Assembly: GCA_900149785.2 (NCBI GenBank)
Contig: FSSI02000022.1
Coordinates: forward strand, 1 to 64,000
Length of the DNA: 64,000 nt
Source of the DNA: Sodalinema lacuna_A
GTDB taxonomy: Bacteria; Cyanobacteriota; Cyanobacteriia; Cyanobacteriales; Geitlerinemataceae
Reading direction: 5' to 3'
Below are positions 54,333 to 62,984 of this stretch, one piece after another. Under the pieces are notes generated by a model that was not told the DNA's origin, made no database searches, and saw only the letters and a program-made list of their open reading frames with translations. Both the position numbers and the translations under genes were made by a program. How positions within the stretch are numbered: the first letter of the stretch is position 1; each line of letters starts with the position of its first letter.

Positions 54333-54746
54333 ATGGTCTATCAATATCTTCTTGATACAAATATTATATCAGACTTGATACGTAATCCTGAGGGAAAGGT
54401 TTTTCAGGCGATTTCTAAGACTGGAGAAGATAGGATTTGTACCAGCATCATTGTAGCCTGTGAAATACGGTTTGGCGCAGCTAAAAGTAATTCCCCGCGT
54501 CTGATTGCCCGAGTTGAAAGTATTCTAGGAGTTTTACCAATTATTGATCTGAGTTCGCCAGTCGATCAATACTACGCGGTGATTCGCAGCCACTTAGAAA
54601 AATCTGGAACTCCAATTAGTCCGAATGATTTACTGATTGCAGCTCACGCTCTAGCAACGAATCTCACACTCGTCACAGCAAACACTCGAGAATTTGAGCG
54701 TGTACCAGACTTAAAAATCGTTAATTGGTTGGTAGAAACGGAATAA
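54333..54746 (+). CDS. vapC: VapC-type PIN-domain ribonuclease toxin
   Basis: 137 residues. The PIN acidic residues are visible: Asp in LLDTNIISDLI, Glu in VACEIRFGAA, Asp in ISPNDLLIAAHALA and Asn/Thr in VTANTREFERV. VapC toxins cut RNA, often tRNA. All active-site residues are intact, so it should be functional. The region directly after its stop is remnant sequence of an MNT gene. Confidence 0.88.
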   Translation: MVYQYLLDTNIISDLIRNPEGKVFQAISKTGEDRICTSIIVACEIRFGAAKSNSPRLIARVESILGVLPIIDLSSPVDQYYAVIRSHLEKSGTPISPNDLLIAAHALATNLTLVTANTREFERVPDLKIVNWLVETE

Positions 54747-54752
54747 CAAAAA

Positions 54753-54852
54753 TCAACCAAAATATCGACATCACTTTCCGCCGTCGCCTCGTCTCGCGCC
54801 ACAGAACCCAAGAGAAACAAGGCTTTCACCCCAAAATCCTCCAGGCGATCGC
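54753..54852 (-). pseudogene. Fragment of the MNT nucleotidyltransferase gene (second copy)
   Basis: 100 bp match 53768-53867 of the intact MNT gene with only a few changes. Read on the minus strand it gives LEDFGVKALFLLGSVARDE and DVDILVDF. It ends at the HIP1 octamer gcgatcgc (54845-54852), where sequence changes to cysteine desulfurase. Confidence 0.85.
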
Positions 54853-55455
54853 CCAACGAGGACAGGCCCAACTTCACTATCTCACCCCCACCGCCACCGG
54901 ACAACTCGACCTAGAGGAGATTGACCGCTACTGTCGCCAGGGAATCGACCTGCTGTGCGTCATGGCCGCCAACAACGAAATCGGCACCCTCTATCCCGTC
55001 GAGGCGATCGCCAAAATCGCCCAAACCCACCAAGTCCCCTATCTCTGCGACGGCTCCCAAGCGGTTGGAAAACTCCCCTTCCAATATCGCGACTGGGGAC
55101 TCACCTTTCTGGCTCTCTCGGGTCATACCTGCTAGCCAACATCCCCCAACTTCACATCAACGGCGACCTTAACCATCGCCTGGCCGGAAACCTGCATCTC
55201 TCCATTCCTGGGATTCCCAACAGTGCCATTATCGCCCGAGTGCGCGATCGCCTGGCCATCTCCACCGGGTCCGCCTGCACCTCCGGCGTGGAAACCCCCT
55301 CCCATGTGCTGCGAGCCATTGGCCTATCCGACTCAGCCATTGAAGGGTCCCTACGCATTGGTTTAGGGAAATTCACCCGTGACGCCGACCTGGACGAAGC
55401 CGCGACTGTTCTCAGCCAGAACGTGGGGGCGATCGCCAGCCTAATGTCATCATAA
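54841..55455 (+). pseudogene. Cysteine desulfurase (NifS/IscS-like) remnant with internal deletion
   Basis: The first part (to about 55127) encodes QAIAQRGQAQLHYLTP, VMAANNEIGTLYPVEAIAKIA and LCDGSQAVGKLPFQYRDW, ending at ALSGH just before the PLP-binding lysine. The second part, in another frame, encodes LANIPQLHINGDLNHRLAGNL and STGSACTSGVETPSHVLRAIG (split here) to MSS and a stop at 55455. The N-terminus, the PLP lysine and about 100 residues between the halves are missing, so it cannot work. The active-site cysteine motif GSACTSG is present only in the second half. Confidence 0.85.
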
Positions 55456-55533
55456 ACTCTACTGCCTATCTAGTGATAGAGTCAATATTGGCTAGATTAA
55501 AACTCGATAAATCAACCAATTTTTACGAACATT
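55231..55533 (+). repeat. 303-bp direct repeat, left copy
   Basis: Matches 57817-58119 (offset 2586) with one seen difference (C/T at about 55281). It holds the 3' end of the cysteine desulfurase remnant, a short spacer and the last about 40 bp of the HEPN gene. Weaker similarity continues about 15 bp further. Confidence 0.93.
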
Positions 55534-56553
55534 AACATTCCTAAACTTAACATGAACTTTTCCTTGTTTTGAAAAATAAATATTTTGTTTATCTTCATCA
55601 TTTAGTCTGATCGTTTCAATAGTGGTAATTCGACAAAAGGTGTTTTTAGAGTTGACTAAGTAGAGAGTATCTCCTACTGATAAATTAGTATCTTCATGAA
55701 CCGTGATATGAGCCACACCTATCCGAGATAGCCAGTTAGACACTCGACCAACCTTGACCCTTAAACCAGATTGATGCTGTTGACAAATAACCTTCCATTG
55801 AACTAACTCAACTAACGCCTGACATAAAGATTCCACAAGATTACATAAATCCAATAAAATTTCTATCCCTGAAACGTTTTCAGGTTGTCCATGAGCCGCA
55901 TCATTTCGGGCTAGAATGAACTGCTCTAATTGATTACCCAGAGGCGTGCTAGAATTTAAACTGATTTCGCTCAAGAAATGTTGAATGTCTGGATGATTCT
56001 CTAGCCAGTTCCAGGAATCTTTAATTCCAGCATTCTTAAATATTTCAGCTAACGCTTCTTTTCTTAAGTTTTGGCCCTGTGTAAAAAATGCTTCTTTAGG
56101 CAAAAGCTGATAGTTTTCAGAGTTATTGACTCCCTGAGCAAGACCCCTAATTATTTCATCTATCTCTAAACTTCGACCAAAGTATCTTGGTCGGCAGAGG
56201 AGTTGACCCACTCCTTCCCGATGAGTTCGTTTTATTGTTTCATCCAAATCAGCATATCGAGTCACCAAACTGGGTAAAAGTGATAGCCATTCTGTAATTA
56301 AAGCTTCTACGAAAATTTCATACACAGCATAAAGCCGTATGATCGCTGAGCAATAATCATGAGTTTGCCAAGCCCGGGGAATGTCAGGAAGTTCTTGAAG
56401 TAACTCTTTTAAGTAAACATCCTGTTCAGCTAAATCACGAGAAGTTTGGCAATCCTGATTAAAGCATATTTCTTGCAGTAACTTGGAACTTTTAATGAGA
56501 CAGCGAACCACATGAATTTCGGTCTTAAGTTTCTGTGTTATTCCATCAAACAT
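55492..56553 (-). CDS. HEPN-domain protein (MAE_28990-like)
   Basis: 353 residues. The N-terminal about 240 residues are helical (WQTHDYCSAIIRLYAVYEIFV, ITEWLSLLPSLV) and carry ARNDAAHG, the R(x4)H motif of HEPN ribonucleases. A C-terminal beta-rich domain (about 260-353) contains GVAHITVHEDTNLSVGDTLYL. It is translated from ATG directly after the DUF262 stop (TAAATG), so the two genes are tightly coupled. DUF262-HEPN pairs of this kind are predicted to be RNA-targeting or DNA-restriction defence modules. Its last 40 bp are part of the 303-bp direct repeat. Confidence 0.78.
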   Translation of the reverse strand: MFDGITQKLKTEIHVVRCLIKSSKLLQEICFNQDCQTSRDLAEQDVYLKELLQELPDIPRAWQTHDYCSAIIRLYAVYEIFVEALITEWLSLLPSLVTRYADLDETIKRTHREGVGQLLCRPRYFGRSLEIDEIIRGLAQGVNNSENYQLLPKEAFFTQGQNLRKEALAEIFKNAGIKDSWNWLENHPDIQHFLSEISLNSSTPLGNQLEQFILARNDAAHGQPENVSGIEILLDLCNLVESLCQALVELVQWKVICQQHQSGLRVKVGRVSNWLSRIGVAHITVHEDTNLSVGDTLYLVNSKNTFCRITTIETIRLNDEDKQNIYFSKQGKVHVKFRNVNVRKNWLIYRVLI

Positions 56554-57747
56554 TTAACTAGTCAGCACATTTTTAATCAGAGTATCAAATCGAGATATAC
56601 GCTCACCAATACCCTCACGGTTATCTTTCCCCTTGCCTTTAAAAATATCAGAATCTGGCTGGCAAAATAAGTTTTGAGTCTCATCAAGAACTCTGTCTTT
56701 ACAGTTCAGTAACTGTGAGCTATGTTGCAAATTATGACTTAATCCAACCATTACGGCATCGTAGTAAGCTTTATAAAAAGCTTTTTTGTAATCTTGACTT
56801 GGAGGCTGGAACGGTTTTTCCCCATAGAGATTACAGGCCAAGGTTATCGTTTGATTGAACACAGCGGTCAGGGAGTCTTTCTCCTCAGACGACAAGCTAT
56901 TTTCCTTCATCTTAATCATATATGCAGTTAGGAATGATTTAAGATTACCCTTGAAGTAGTCCAGAGAACGCAGAGCAAAAAAGCGTAGCACTAGCTCCAC
57001 ATCTTCCATTTTTTGATAAACACTTTCATTATCATTTTTAATTCCCAAACTTCGCTTAAACTGCTCATTTTCCGACAACTCAATCAATAGCTGATTAAAC
57101 TCACTTTGATAAAGGCAGTTTCTGACCTCTTGAGCACTCAAGTCGACTCCACCCGTATTAATACGCTCAAAGGTTATCCGTTTTAAGAACATAGCCTCCT
57201 CTGAATCCGCTGTCGATTCGGCAATGATCACAATTGAGGAGATGGCTCGCCGGTCAATGCCCGAACGAATAATTAGGGGTAAATCGTCGTAACGGCGTCC
57301 GTTGAGTTCTGGCCACAACTCCAAACCCATTAGCGTTAACTGGTTGGTGTAGAACTCATGAATGGCTGTGATGCGTTGCTGTCCATCCATGACCTCATAC
57401 TTATCATAGTCAACTTCATATAAAATAACCGGTGGAACTGGGATATTAGCTAAAAACGATTCAATGAGCCGAGACTTTTTTGTTGCATTCCACCGTTTTC
57501 GACGCTGGTAGGTTGGTTGCAACTCAATCCGCTTACCTCGTGCGCTTTGCAGAGATTGAGAAAATATCGGTAAACGCTCACGGTTGATCTCAGTTAAGAC
57601 ACGAGACTGTCTAGAGTTGTACTTTTCACCAATTCCCAAGTCAGAGTACTCATCCACAGATGAGACTTGAGAAGATCGTGGGTTGCTCAGCCAGAGCTTC
57701 TTTTCTGCAGGAAGCAGGGTTAAGGAGTCGCCATCAGAACTTTGCAC
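56554..57747 (-). CDS. DUF262 (GmrS/ParB-like nuclease) protein
   Basis: 397 residues. QPTYQRRKRWNATKKSRLIESF, NIPVPPVILYEVD and VMDGQQRITAIHEFY (Asp-Gly-Gln-Gln-Arg) identify the ParB-like NTPase/nuclease domain of the DUF262 family found in GmrSD restriction systems. The C-terminal HNH domain of full GmrSD is absent, so nuclease action may come from this fold or the HEPN partner. It begins the two-gene unit. The first about 50 residues are variable. Confidence 0.85.
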   Translation of the reverse strand: MQSSDGDSLTLLPAEKKLWLSNPRSSQVSSVDEYSDLGIGEKYNSRQSRVLTEINRERLPIFSQSLQSARGKRIELQPTYQRRKRWNATKKSRLIESFLANIPVPPVILYEVDYDKYEVMDGQQRITAIHEFYTNQLTLMGLELWPELNGRRYDDLPLIIRSGIDRRAISSIVIIAESTADSEEAMFLKRITFERINTGGVDLSAQEVRNCLYQSEFNQLLIELSENEQFKRSLGIKNDNESVYQKMEDVELVLRFFALRSLDYFKGNLKSFLTAYMIKMKENSLSSEEKDSLTAVFNQTITLACNLYGEKPFQPPSQDYKKAFYKAYYDAVMVGLSHNLQHSSQLLNCKDRVLDETQNLFCQPDSDIFKGKGKDNREGIGERISRFDTLIKNVLTS

Positions 57748-57816
57748 AGGTCAAGACCATATGTTTTTACCCGTTTCATTATAGCATAACGCTATCGATG
57801 AGTTGACCCTACCCTG

Positions 57817-58041
57817 ATCGCCCGAGTGCGCGATCGCCTGGCCATCTCCACCGGGTCCGCCTGTACCTCCGGCGTGGAAACCCCCTCCCATGTGCTGCGA
57901 GCCATTGGCCTATCCGACTCAGCCATTGAAGGGTCCCTACGCATTGGTTTAGGGAAATTCACCCGTGACGCCGACCTGGACGAAGCCGCGACTGTTCTCA
58001 GCCAGAACGTGGGGGCGATCGCCAGCCTAATGTCATCATAA
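57817..58041 (+). pseudogene. Cysteine desulfurase C-terminal remnant (fragment 3)
   Basis: 75 codons encoding the C-terminal end of a cysteine desulfurase (STGSACTSG ... RIGLGKFTRDADLDEA), identical in protein sequence to the left copy. It lacks start, PLP site and most of the enzyme. It owes its presence to the direct repeat. Confidence 0.85.
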
Positions 58042-58119
58042 ACTCTACTGCCTATCTAGTGATAGAGTCAATATTGGCTAGATTAAAACTCGATAAATCA
58101 ACCAATTTTTACGAACATT
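57817..58119 (+). repeat. 303-bp direct repeat, right copy
   Basis: Near-identical to 55231-55533 and in the same orientation. Together the two copies enclose the DUF262 and HEPN genes. After the repeat the sequence runs straight into an IS5-type transposase remnant. Confidence 0.93.
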
Positions 58120-58138
58120 TAGTATCCCTAAACTTAAA

Positions 58139-58263
58139 CCGACGTTTGAGTAAGGATTACGAGCGTCTGCCTTAACTGAGTGAGTGCTTTGTCTATCAAG
58201 CGATGACCGCTCTGATACTTCAACGCCTCACCTCTTAATCTTTTCTTTATAGATACCCTCTAG
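58139..58263 (+). mobile_element. 3' remnant of an IS5-family transposase gene (second copy)
   Basis: From 58140 the frame reads RRLSKDYERLP, a stop, then LSECFVYQAMTALILQRLTS and a stop at 58236-58238, the C-terminus of the same transposase as at 16.7 kb but more decayed. The shared end gataccctctag lies at 58252-58263. It directly follows the right direct repeat. Confidence 0.78.
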
Positions 58264-58284
58264 AGTTGGGACTCGTGACCTGGA

Positions 58285-58791
58285 CTACCCCATGATGGTG
58301 GGAAGGCTAATTCCAAATAGCAGCAAGAGATTGGCAGACCAAAACGCCAATAGAATCCAGGTTAAGGTTAAGATGAGACGGCGATGAGGCAGATGGTGTC
58401 GTCGTTGTAGCTGTCGATAAGCCTGCCAGAGTTGTCCGGTGCGCCACAAGGTATAGAGTATGCCAATGAGGACAACTAGGCTAGGAAAATAGAGGTTTGT
58501 GACGACTTGTTCCGTGACGAGTTGGGCTAGGATAACCAGGAAGTAATACGCGAGGATGGCTCGGAGTTGGCGATCGCGCCAGCCCCCAATGAGTCCCACC
58601 AGGGGGAGTAGGACTCCCATCAGTCCAGCCAACAGTAGCCAGATGCGAATCAGGGATCTGTCCTGGCTACTGTAGTTTAAGGTGGTTGTGAGAGGTAAGG
58701 CCCCGATTTGGATCAGTTGAGCCGCCAGGAGTATCAATCCTGTTGCGAGAATGATAGCGGCGATCGTGGTTTTGCGCTGAAGCAGGTTCAT
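58285..58791 (-). CDS. Four-helix membrane protein, unknown function
   Basis: 168 residues with four hydrophobic helices: AAIILATGLILLAAQLI, IWLLLAGLMGVLLPLVGLIG, FLVILAQLVTEQ/FPSLVVLIGILY and LILTLTWILLAFWSANLLLL. A basic loop (RQLQRRHHLPHRR) precedes the last helix. No family was recognised and no functional residue stands out. It is an isolated minus-strand gene at the right edge of the island. Confidence 0.68.
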   Translation of the reverse strand: MNLLQRKTTIAAIILATGLILLAAQLIQIGALPLTTTLNYSSQDRSLIRIWLLLAGLMGVLLPLVGLIGGWRDRQLRAILAYYFLVILAQLVTEQVVTNLYFPSLVVLIGILYTLWRTGQLWQAYRQLQRRHHLPHRRLILTLTWILLAFWSANLLLLFGISLPTIMG

Positions 58792-58921
58792 AACCCATTA
58801 CCGATACAAATACAGGACAGACAATAGGAGATTATTATCAACGGTTGTTGGTGGAGGAAGGACGGAGTGAGGCGTTGTGGGAGGTGCAGTTGGACTGGTT
58901 CAGTCAGGGTGCGCATTCCCC

Positions 58922-59749
58922 CTATCCGGTGACTTCAAATCGCGTTCCCACGTGAGCCTCGAAACATCGATCGCCGAACTCTTGCCACAACCGGGCGATC
59001 GCCTTGGTTCCGGTGCAGTGGTTGGCTCCAATATGCTGGATATCATACTGGGACAGGGTTTCCATTGTCGCGGCTAATCGCTCTTCAGCGGCGTGCAACA
59101 GGTGCATCCCTCCCATCACGGCGTAAATTGGCGAGTCGGTGACGTCGCGGATCGATGCGAGAATGTTGATAATTCCGGCGTGAGCGCATCCGAGAACGAC
59201 GACGATCCCTTTTGGGGTTTCAATGAATAAGCTGCGATCGTCGAGAAGTTCGTCAACCTGCTGGTGTTCGGCATCGTGCCAAAATTGTCCCCCGGTATCT
59301 TCTAAGGGATGGCGACGGGGAATGGTTCCGGTTAACCACAACCCAGACTGAATCTCGGTTGGTTCGGCGGTGACGACTAACCGTTTGACGCGACGTTGTA
59401 AGGCTTCGAGGTTCCGTAAGGGGGCGCTAATGTCGCCTCTGGGGCTATATTTTGGCTTGAGGCTCTCTGGATGGAGATAGAGGTCGACGCGATCGCCGCA
59501 AATGGAGAGAACTTCCGAGAGTCCCCCCGCATGGTCGTCGTGACCGTGACTCAGGGCGATCGCATCGAGAGACGCTAAGGGCAAGTTCAACCGTTCGGCG
59601 TTGTGTGTCAGGACGGCTCCTTGTCCGGTATCAAACAAAATTCGCTGTCCATCGGCTTCAATCCACCAGGAGAGGCCGTGTTCTCCCAATAGTCCCCGTC
59701 CCCGAGCTGTATTCTCTACGAGAACGGTAATGGTGAGATGTTGAATCAT
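58922..59749 (-). CDS. Metallo-beta-lactamase fold hydrolase
   Basis: 275 residues from MIQHLTIT, preferred because AAGGA lies upstream; an ATG nine codons earlier (59776) is possible. The metal motif LSHGHDDHAGGLSE (HxHxDH) is intact, with further ligands in LGCAHAGIINIL and GANHCTGTKAI. The N-terminal VLVENTARGRGLLGEHGLS segment matches the subgroup often annotated as dihydropterin ribofuranosyl-aminobenzene phosphate synthase-like, which suggests a small-molecule hydrolase. The true substrate is unknown. Confidence 0.85.
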   Translation of the reverse strand: MIQHLTITVLVENTARGRGLLGEHGLSWWIEADGQRILFDTGQGAVLTHNAERLNLPLASLDAIALSHGHDDHAGGLSEVLSICGDRVDLYLHPESLKPKYSPRGDISAPLRNLEALQRRVKRLVVTAEPTEIQSGLWLTGTIPRRHPLEDTGGQFWHDAEHQQVDELLDDRSLFIETPKGIVVVLGCAHAGIINILASIRDVTDSPIYAVMGGMHLLHAAEERLAATMETLSQYDIQHIGANHCTGTKAIARLWQEFGDRCFEAHVGTRFEVTG

Positions 59750-59930
59750 GGCTGCGATCGATCCTTGACTTGACATTTAACTGATTTTATGTATCTGTCA
59801 ACTTGAGATGATTGACCTCTTCATCTTGCCCCTTTTTGCAAACTCCAGGGGAACGACGACATCCCTAATGACCGGCCATCGTTCCTGTTTTCGGTGCAGT
59901 GGAGTCTTCTGGATGATTTTACGGAAAAGT

Positions 59931-59992
59931 GAATAAGCTCGGAGGCTCCAGAAATACATCTAATCAGTAGAAACTCGTAGGGAGTATCAGTG
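59931..59992 (+). promoter_or_regulatory. Conserved leader upstream of the first RTX-TPR gene
   Basis: Starts with gaataagctc and ends gggagtatcagtg before the ATG at 59993. The corresponding region before the paralogue (61568-61629) has the same length and shares gaataagctc, ctccaga, taaatcag-like and gggagtatca blocks. GGGAG is the likely ribosome-binding site. Confidence 0.7.
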
Positions 59993-61285
59993 ATGGTTCT
60001 CGATATTGTGACTTGGGATGGTTTCGATTTCGGTTTTGCTACGTCTGGGGATGATGTGATTATTATGGCGGATTTGCCGTCGGAGCAACTCGATCGCCTC
60101 CAAAGTTCCCCTCTGACGGATGTGATCGATCTGGTGGGTGGGGATAACTATCTCGAAAACGATGATGTGGGACGATGGCTCTTGGGGGGACCGGGGAGCG
60201 ACACGATTGTTGGCGGTGCTGAGAATGATTCGATTTCAGGCGGTTCGGGGAATGATTCTCTAATTGGGGGACCCGGTCACGATATCTTCTGGGGAGATGA
60301 GGGGTTGGATACGCTCACCGGTGGGGATGGCTCGGATTGGTTTATTTTGGCTGATTCTCCGGCAAACCGGGATGTGATTACGGATTTCACCGGAGGTCAG
60401 GATAAAATTTTCGTCTTGGGTGATGTCTCGTTGGACGATATTCACATCCAAAATCCGCTCACGGGTCCGAGTTTAATCCTCCAAGATGGTGTGCCGCTGG
60501 CGGTTATGTTAGACCGTAGTGGTCTGTTGTCTGAGGGAGACCTTTTGAACAATGAAGTTTTGGCATCTACCCGGAACTTCATTATCTCGATCAATCAGGT
60601 ACTACTCGAAGATCCGGAGAATGCTTTGCTGTATAACGCTCGTGGTGAGGCCTTCTCTTATTTGGGACGACATTCGGAAGCGATTGATGATTTTACGATG
60701 GCCCTCTCTCTCGACCCCGAGAATGCGTCGCTTTATTATGCGAATCGAGGTCGTTCGTTCTCCCTATCAGGCGATCGCGAACAAGCTCTGGCTGACTATA
60801 ATCAGGCGATTGAGGCGAATCCCGAGAATGCTCAAGCATTCGCGGGCCGAGCTGGAGTTCACTGGGGTTTAAATGAGCCTGAGTTGGCTCTACGTGATTA
60901 CACTGAGGCGATTCGCTTACAACCGGATGCTGATTGGATTTATTTCAATCGCGGTGTTGCCTATGCTCAACTCGAACAGTATGACGAGGCGATCGCCGAC
61001 TTTACGACTGCCATTGACCTCAATCCTGATGATGTACAACCCTATCTATATCGTGGTATCACCTATCAAGAGACTGGCAATATCAGGGCAGCGGTGGAAG
61101 ATTTTGAACGGGTGATTGAGTTGGATGAAAACTATGCCGATGCTCACTATGCTTTGGGCGTGACGTATCGACAGTCCTTTAATTTGAGGGCATCGCGAGC
61201 GAGTTTTGAGGAGGCGGCTCGTTTGTATGAGATTCAGGGAAATGATCAGGGATTGTTGAATGTCGCTCAGGAGATGATTCTGTAA
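59993..61285 (+). CDS. RTX calcium-binding repeat protein with C-terminal TPR repeats
   Basis: 430 residues. After a conserved N-terminus (MVLDIVTWDGFDFGFATSG) come five or so RTX nonapeptides of the type GGxGxDxLx (about 64-115: GGPGSDTIVGG, GGSGNDSLIGG, GGDGSDWFIL), which bind calcium and fold into a beta-roll. A C-terminal block typical of RTX proteins (NRDVITDFTGGQDKI) follows. From about residue 205 six TPR units run to the end (for example EAIDDFTMALSLDPENASLYY split). RTX proteins are normally exported by type I secretion without a signal peptide; TPR domains are usually cytoplasmic, so the location is uncertain. Confidence 0.85.
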   Translation: MVLDIVTWDGFDFGFATSGDDVIIMADLPSEQLDRLQSSPLTDVIDLVGGDNYLENDDVGRWLLGGPGSDTIVGGAENDSISGGSGNDSLIGGPGHDIFWGDEGLDTLTGGDGSDWFILADSPANRDVITDFTGGQDKIFVLGDVSLDDIHIQNPLTGPSLILQDGVPLAVMLDRSGLLSEGDLLNNEVLASTRNFIISINQVLLEDPENALLYNARGEAFSYLGRHSEAIDDFTMALSLDPENASLYYANRGRSFSLSGDREQALADYNQAIEANPENAQAFAGRAGVHWGLNEPELALRDYTEAIRLQPDADWIYFNRGVAYAQLEQYDEAIADFTTAIDLNPDDVQPYLYRGITYQETGNIRAAVEDFERVIELDENYADAHYALGVTYRQSFNLRASRASFEEAARLYEIQGNDQGLLNVAQEMIL

Positions 61286-61567
61286 GTTCGGAGGGTGAAT
61301 ATCTGATGGGGTCTTGTGTTGTGGCTGAAGCTGTGACAGGGGACATCGGCGGCTCTGCTACCTGTGACGGGAGGCAGAGCCTCCTAGTTGGCATTCCTAG
61401 GCAGAGCCTAGGAACGAGGGGAACGAGAGGAACACGAGGGAGGATAAGAGGAATGTAGGGCAATTACAAGAGATTGTCCCTACATTCTTTTGTCTGTTTT
61501 TTTTGGATGGATCTGTGAATTATTTTTGTCTTCGCAAAAAATTAGTCAAAAAAAATTGGGTTTACTT
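61286..61567. other. Spacer between the paralogues with repeats
   Basis: Contains a palindromic cluster (gaggcagagcctc at 61371-61383 and cctaggcagagcctagg at about 61396-61412), a motif dispersed in cyanobacterial genomes, followed by the terminator at 61451-61508. No gene was seen. Confidence 0.6.
61451..61508 (+). terminator. Rho-independent terminator of the first RTX-TPR gene
   Basis: gaatgtagggcaat (61451-61464) pairs with attgtccctacattc (61473-61487), followed by TTTTGTCTG and a run of T. Distance to the stop codon is about 165 bp, so the transcript includes the palindromic repeats. Confidence 0.8.
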
Positions 61568-61629
61568 GAATAAGCTCTGATACTCCAGACATATATTAAA
61601 TCAGAACACACTCACAGGGAGTATCAATC
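61568..61629 (+). promoter_or_regulatory. Conserved leader upstream of the second RTX-TPR gene
   Basis: Same 62-base length as the leader at 59931-59992 and the same conserved blocks (gaataagctc, ctccaga, gggagtatca). The preserved spacing suggests shared regulation at transcription or translation. Confidence 0.7.
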
Positions 61630-62922
61630 ATGGTTCTCGATATTATTGGTGGAGATAGTTTTGATTTTGGTTTGGCAACCTCGGGCAATGATACGATTTT
61701 TATGGATGATTTATCGGGGGACCAACTCAATCGATTACAAAGTTCCCCGCTGACGGATGCGATCGCCCTCCTGGATGGGAATGACTACCTGGTCAACACT
61801 GATGTGGGACGGGTATTATTTGGAAATGAAGGTGATGACACGATTATTGGTGGTGCTGGGGATGATACGATTTTCGGTGGTGAGGGAAATGACTCGATTG
61901 TCGGCGGGGAGGGGAATGATATCCTCTCGGGCGATCGCGGCTTTGATACCCTCACCGGTGGCGGAGGAGCCAATCAGTTTATTGTCGCTCCCTCTGCAGA
62001 TGACCGGGATGTGATTACTGATTTCAGCGTGGGACGAGACAAGATGATTCTGCGGGAGGGAGTGACCCTGGCAGATGTGCAAATCCAAAATACCGTCGCT
62101 GGGACTCTGATTTTGCAAGACGGGGCCGCCTTGTCGATTCTACAAACCCCTGGACTGCAATTGAATGACAATGACTTTCTCACGAATGACGATTTTCAGA
62201 CCATTCAAGATACCATTCGCGAGACCACGGATGTATTGCGGCAAGATTCTCGTAATGCTGGAGCCTATAATGAGCGGGGTCAAGCGTTCTCTGGTTTAGG
62301 ACGACAGGAAGACGCGATCGAAGATTTTACCCGTGCCTTATCCCTCGATCCGACCCAGGCGTCTGTTTACTACACCAATCGCGGTTTTGCCTTCCGGGCC
62401 CTCCGAGACCAAGACAGTGCTATTGAAGACTATACTCAAGCCATTCGCGCTAATCCCAACAACGAGCGAGCTTTCTTCGGCCGTGCCTTAACCTATAGTG
62501 TCTTTGACGATTACGAGTCAAGCATTGAAGACTATACCCAAGTCATTCGTCTCAATCCCAATGATTGGGTGAGTTATTTCAATCGGGGCTTAGATCATAG
62601 TCGCCTGGGACAACAGGATGAGGCGATCGCCGATCTCACCCAAGCCATTGCCCTTGATCCGACTAATGTCCCTCAATACTCCCTCCGCGCCTCAATCTAT
62701 GAGGATATTGGCGAGTTAGAGGCAGCCGTAGAGGATTATGAGCGTATCATCGAGTTAGATCCCAACTTTGCTGATGCTCATTATCGTCTCGGTTTAGGCT
62801 ATCGAGAGTTGTCCGACGAGACAGCCGCACAAGCCAGTTTCGAGGAGGCGGCCCGCTTGTACGAACTCCAGGGAAATCAGGAAGGACTGGACAATATTGC
62901 TCAAGAACTGGACTTAGACTAG
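61630..62922 (+). CDS. RTX calcium-binding repeat protein with C-terminal TPR repeats (paralogue)
   Basis: 430 residues, the same length and domain order as its neighbour. The RTX part is more regular (GNEGDDTIIGGAGDDTIFGG is continued by GEGNDSIVGG and GEGNDILSGD), followed by DRDVITDFSVGRDKM and, from about residue 200, six TPR units ending YRLGLGYRELSDETAAQASF. Its N-terminus (MVLDIIGGDSFDFGLATSG) and end (QGNQEGLDNIAQELDLD) match the first copy. Tandem duplication is clear. Sequence differences are spread evenly, so the copy is not recent. Confidence 0.86.
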   Translation: MVLDIIGGDSFDFGLATSGNDTIFMDDLSGDQLNRLQSSPLTDAIALLDGNDYLVNTDVGRVLFGNEGDDTIIGGAGDDTIFGGEGNDSIVGGEGNDILSGDRGFDTLTGGGGANQFIVAPSADDRDVITDFSVGRDKMILREGVTLADVQIQNTVAGTLILQDGAALSILQTPGLQLNDNDFLTNDDFQTIQDTIRETTDVLRQDSRNAGAYNERGQAFSGLGRQEDAIEDFTRALSLDPTQASVYYTNRGFAFRALRDQDSAIEDYTQAIRANPNNERAFFGRALTYSVFDDYESSIEDYTQVIRLNPNDWVSYFNRGLDHSRLGQQDEAIADLTQAIALDPTNVPQYSLRASIYEDIGELEAAVEDYERIIELDPNFADAHYRLGLGYRELSDETAAQASFEEAARLYELQGNQEGLDNIAQELDLD

Positions 62923-62984
62923 GGCGATCGCGCTTAGATCTATCGCGCTCAGGTCTAATATCACTAGACGGCTGCTGACACCAT

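Noticed and set aside
53618..56553. MNT nucleotidyltransferase and HEPN protein as one MntA-HepT toxin-antitoxin pair
   Set aside because: They are separated by VapBC and remnants, and the HEPN protein is a 353-residue type coupled to DUF262, not a small HepT.
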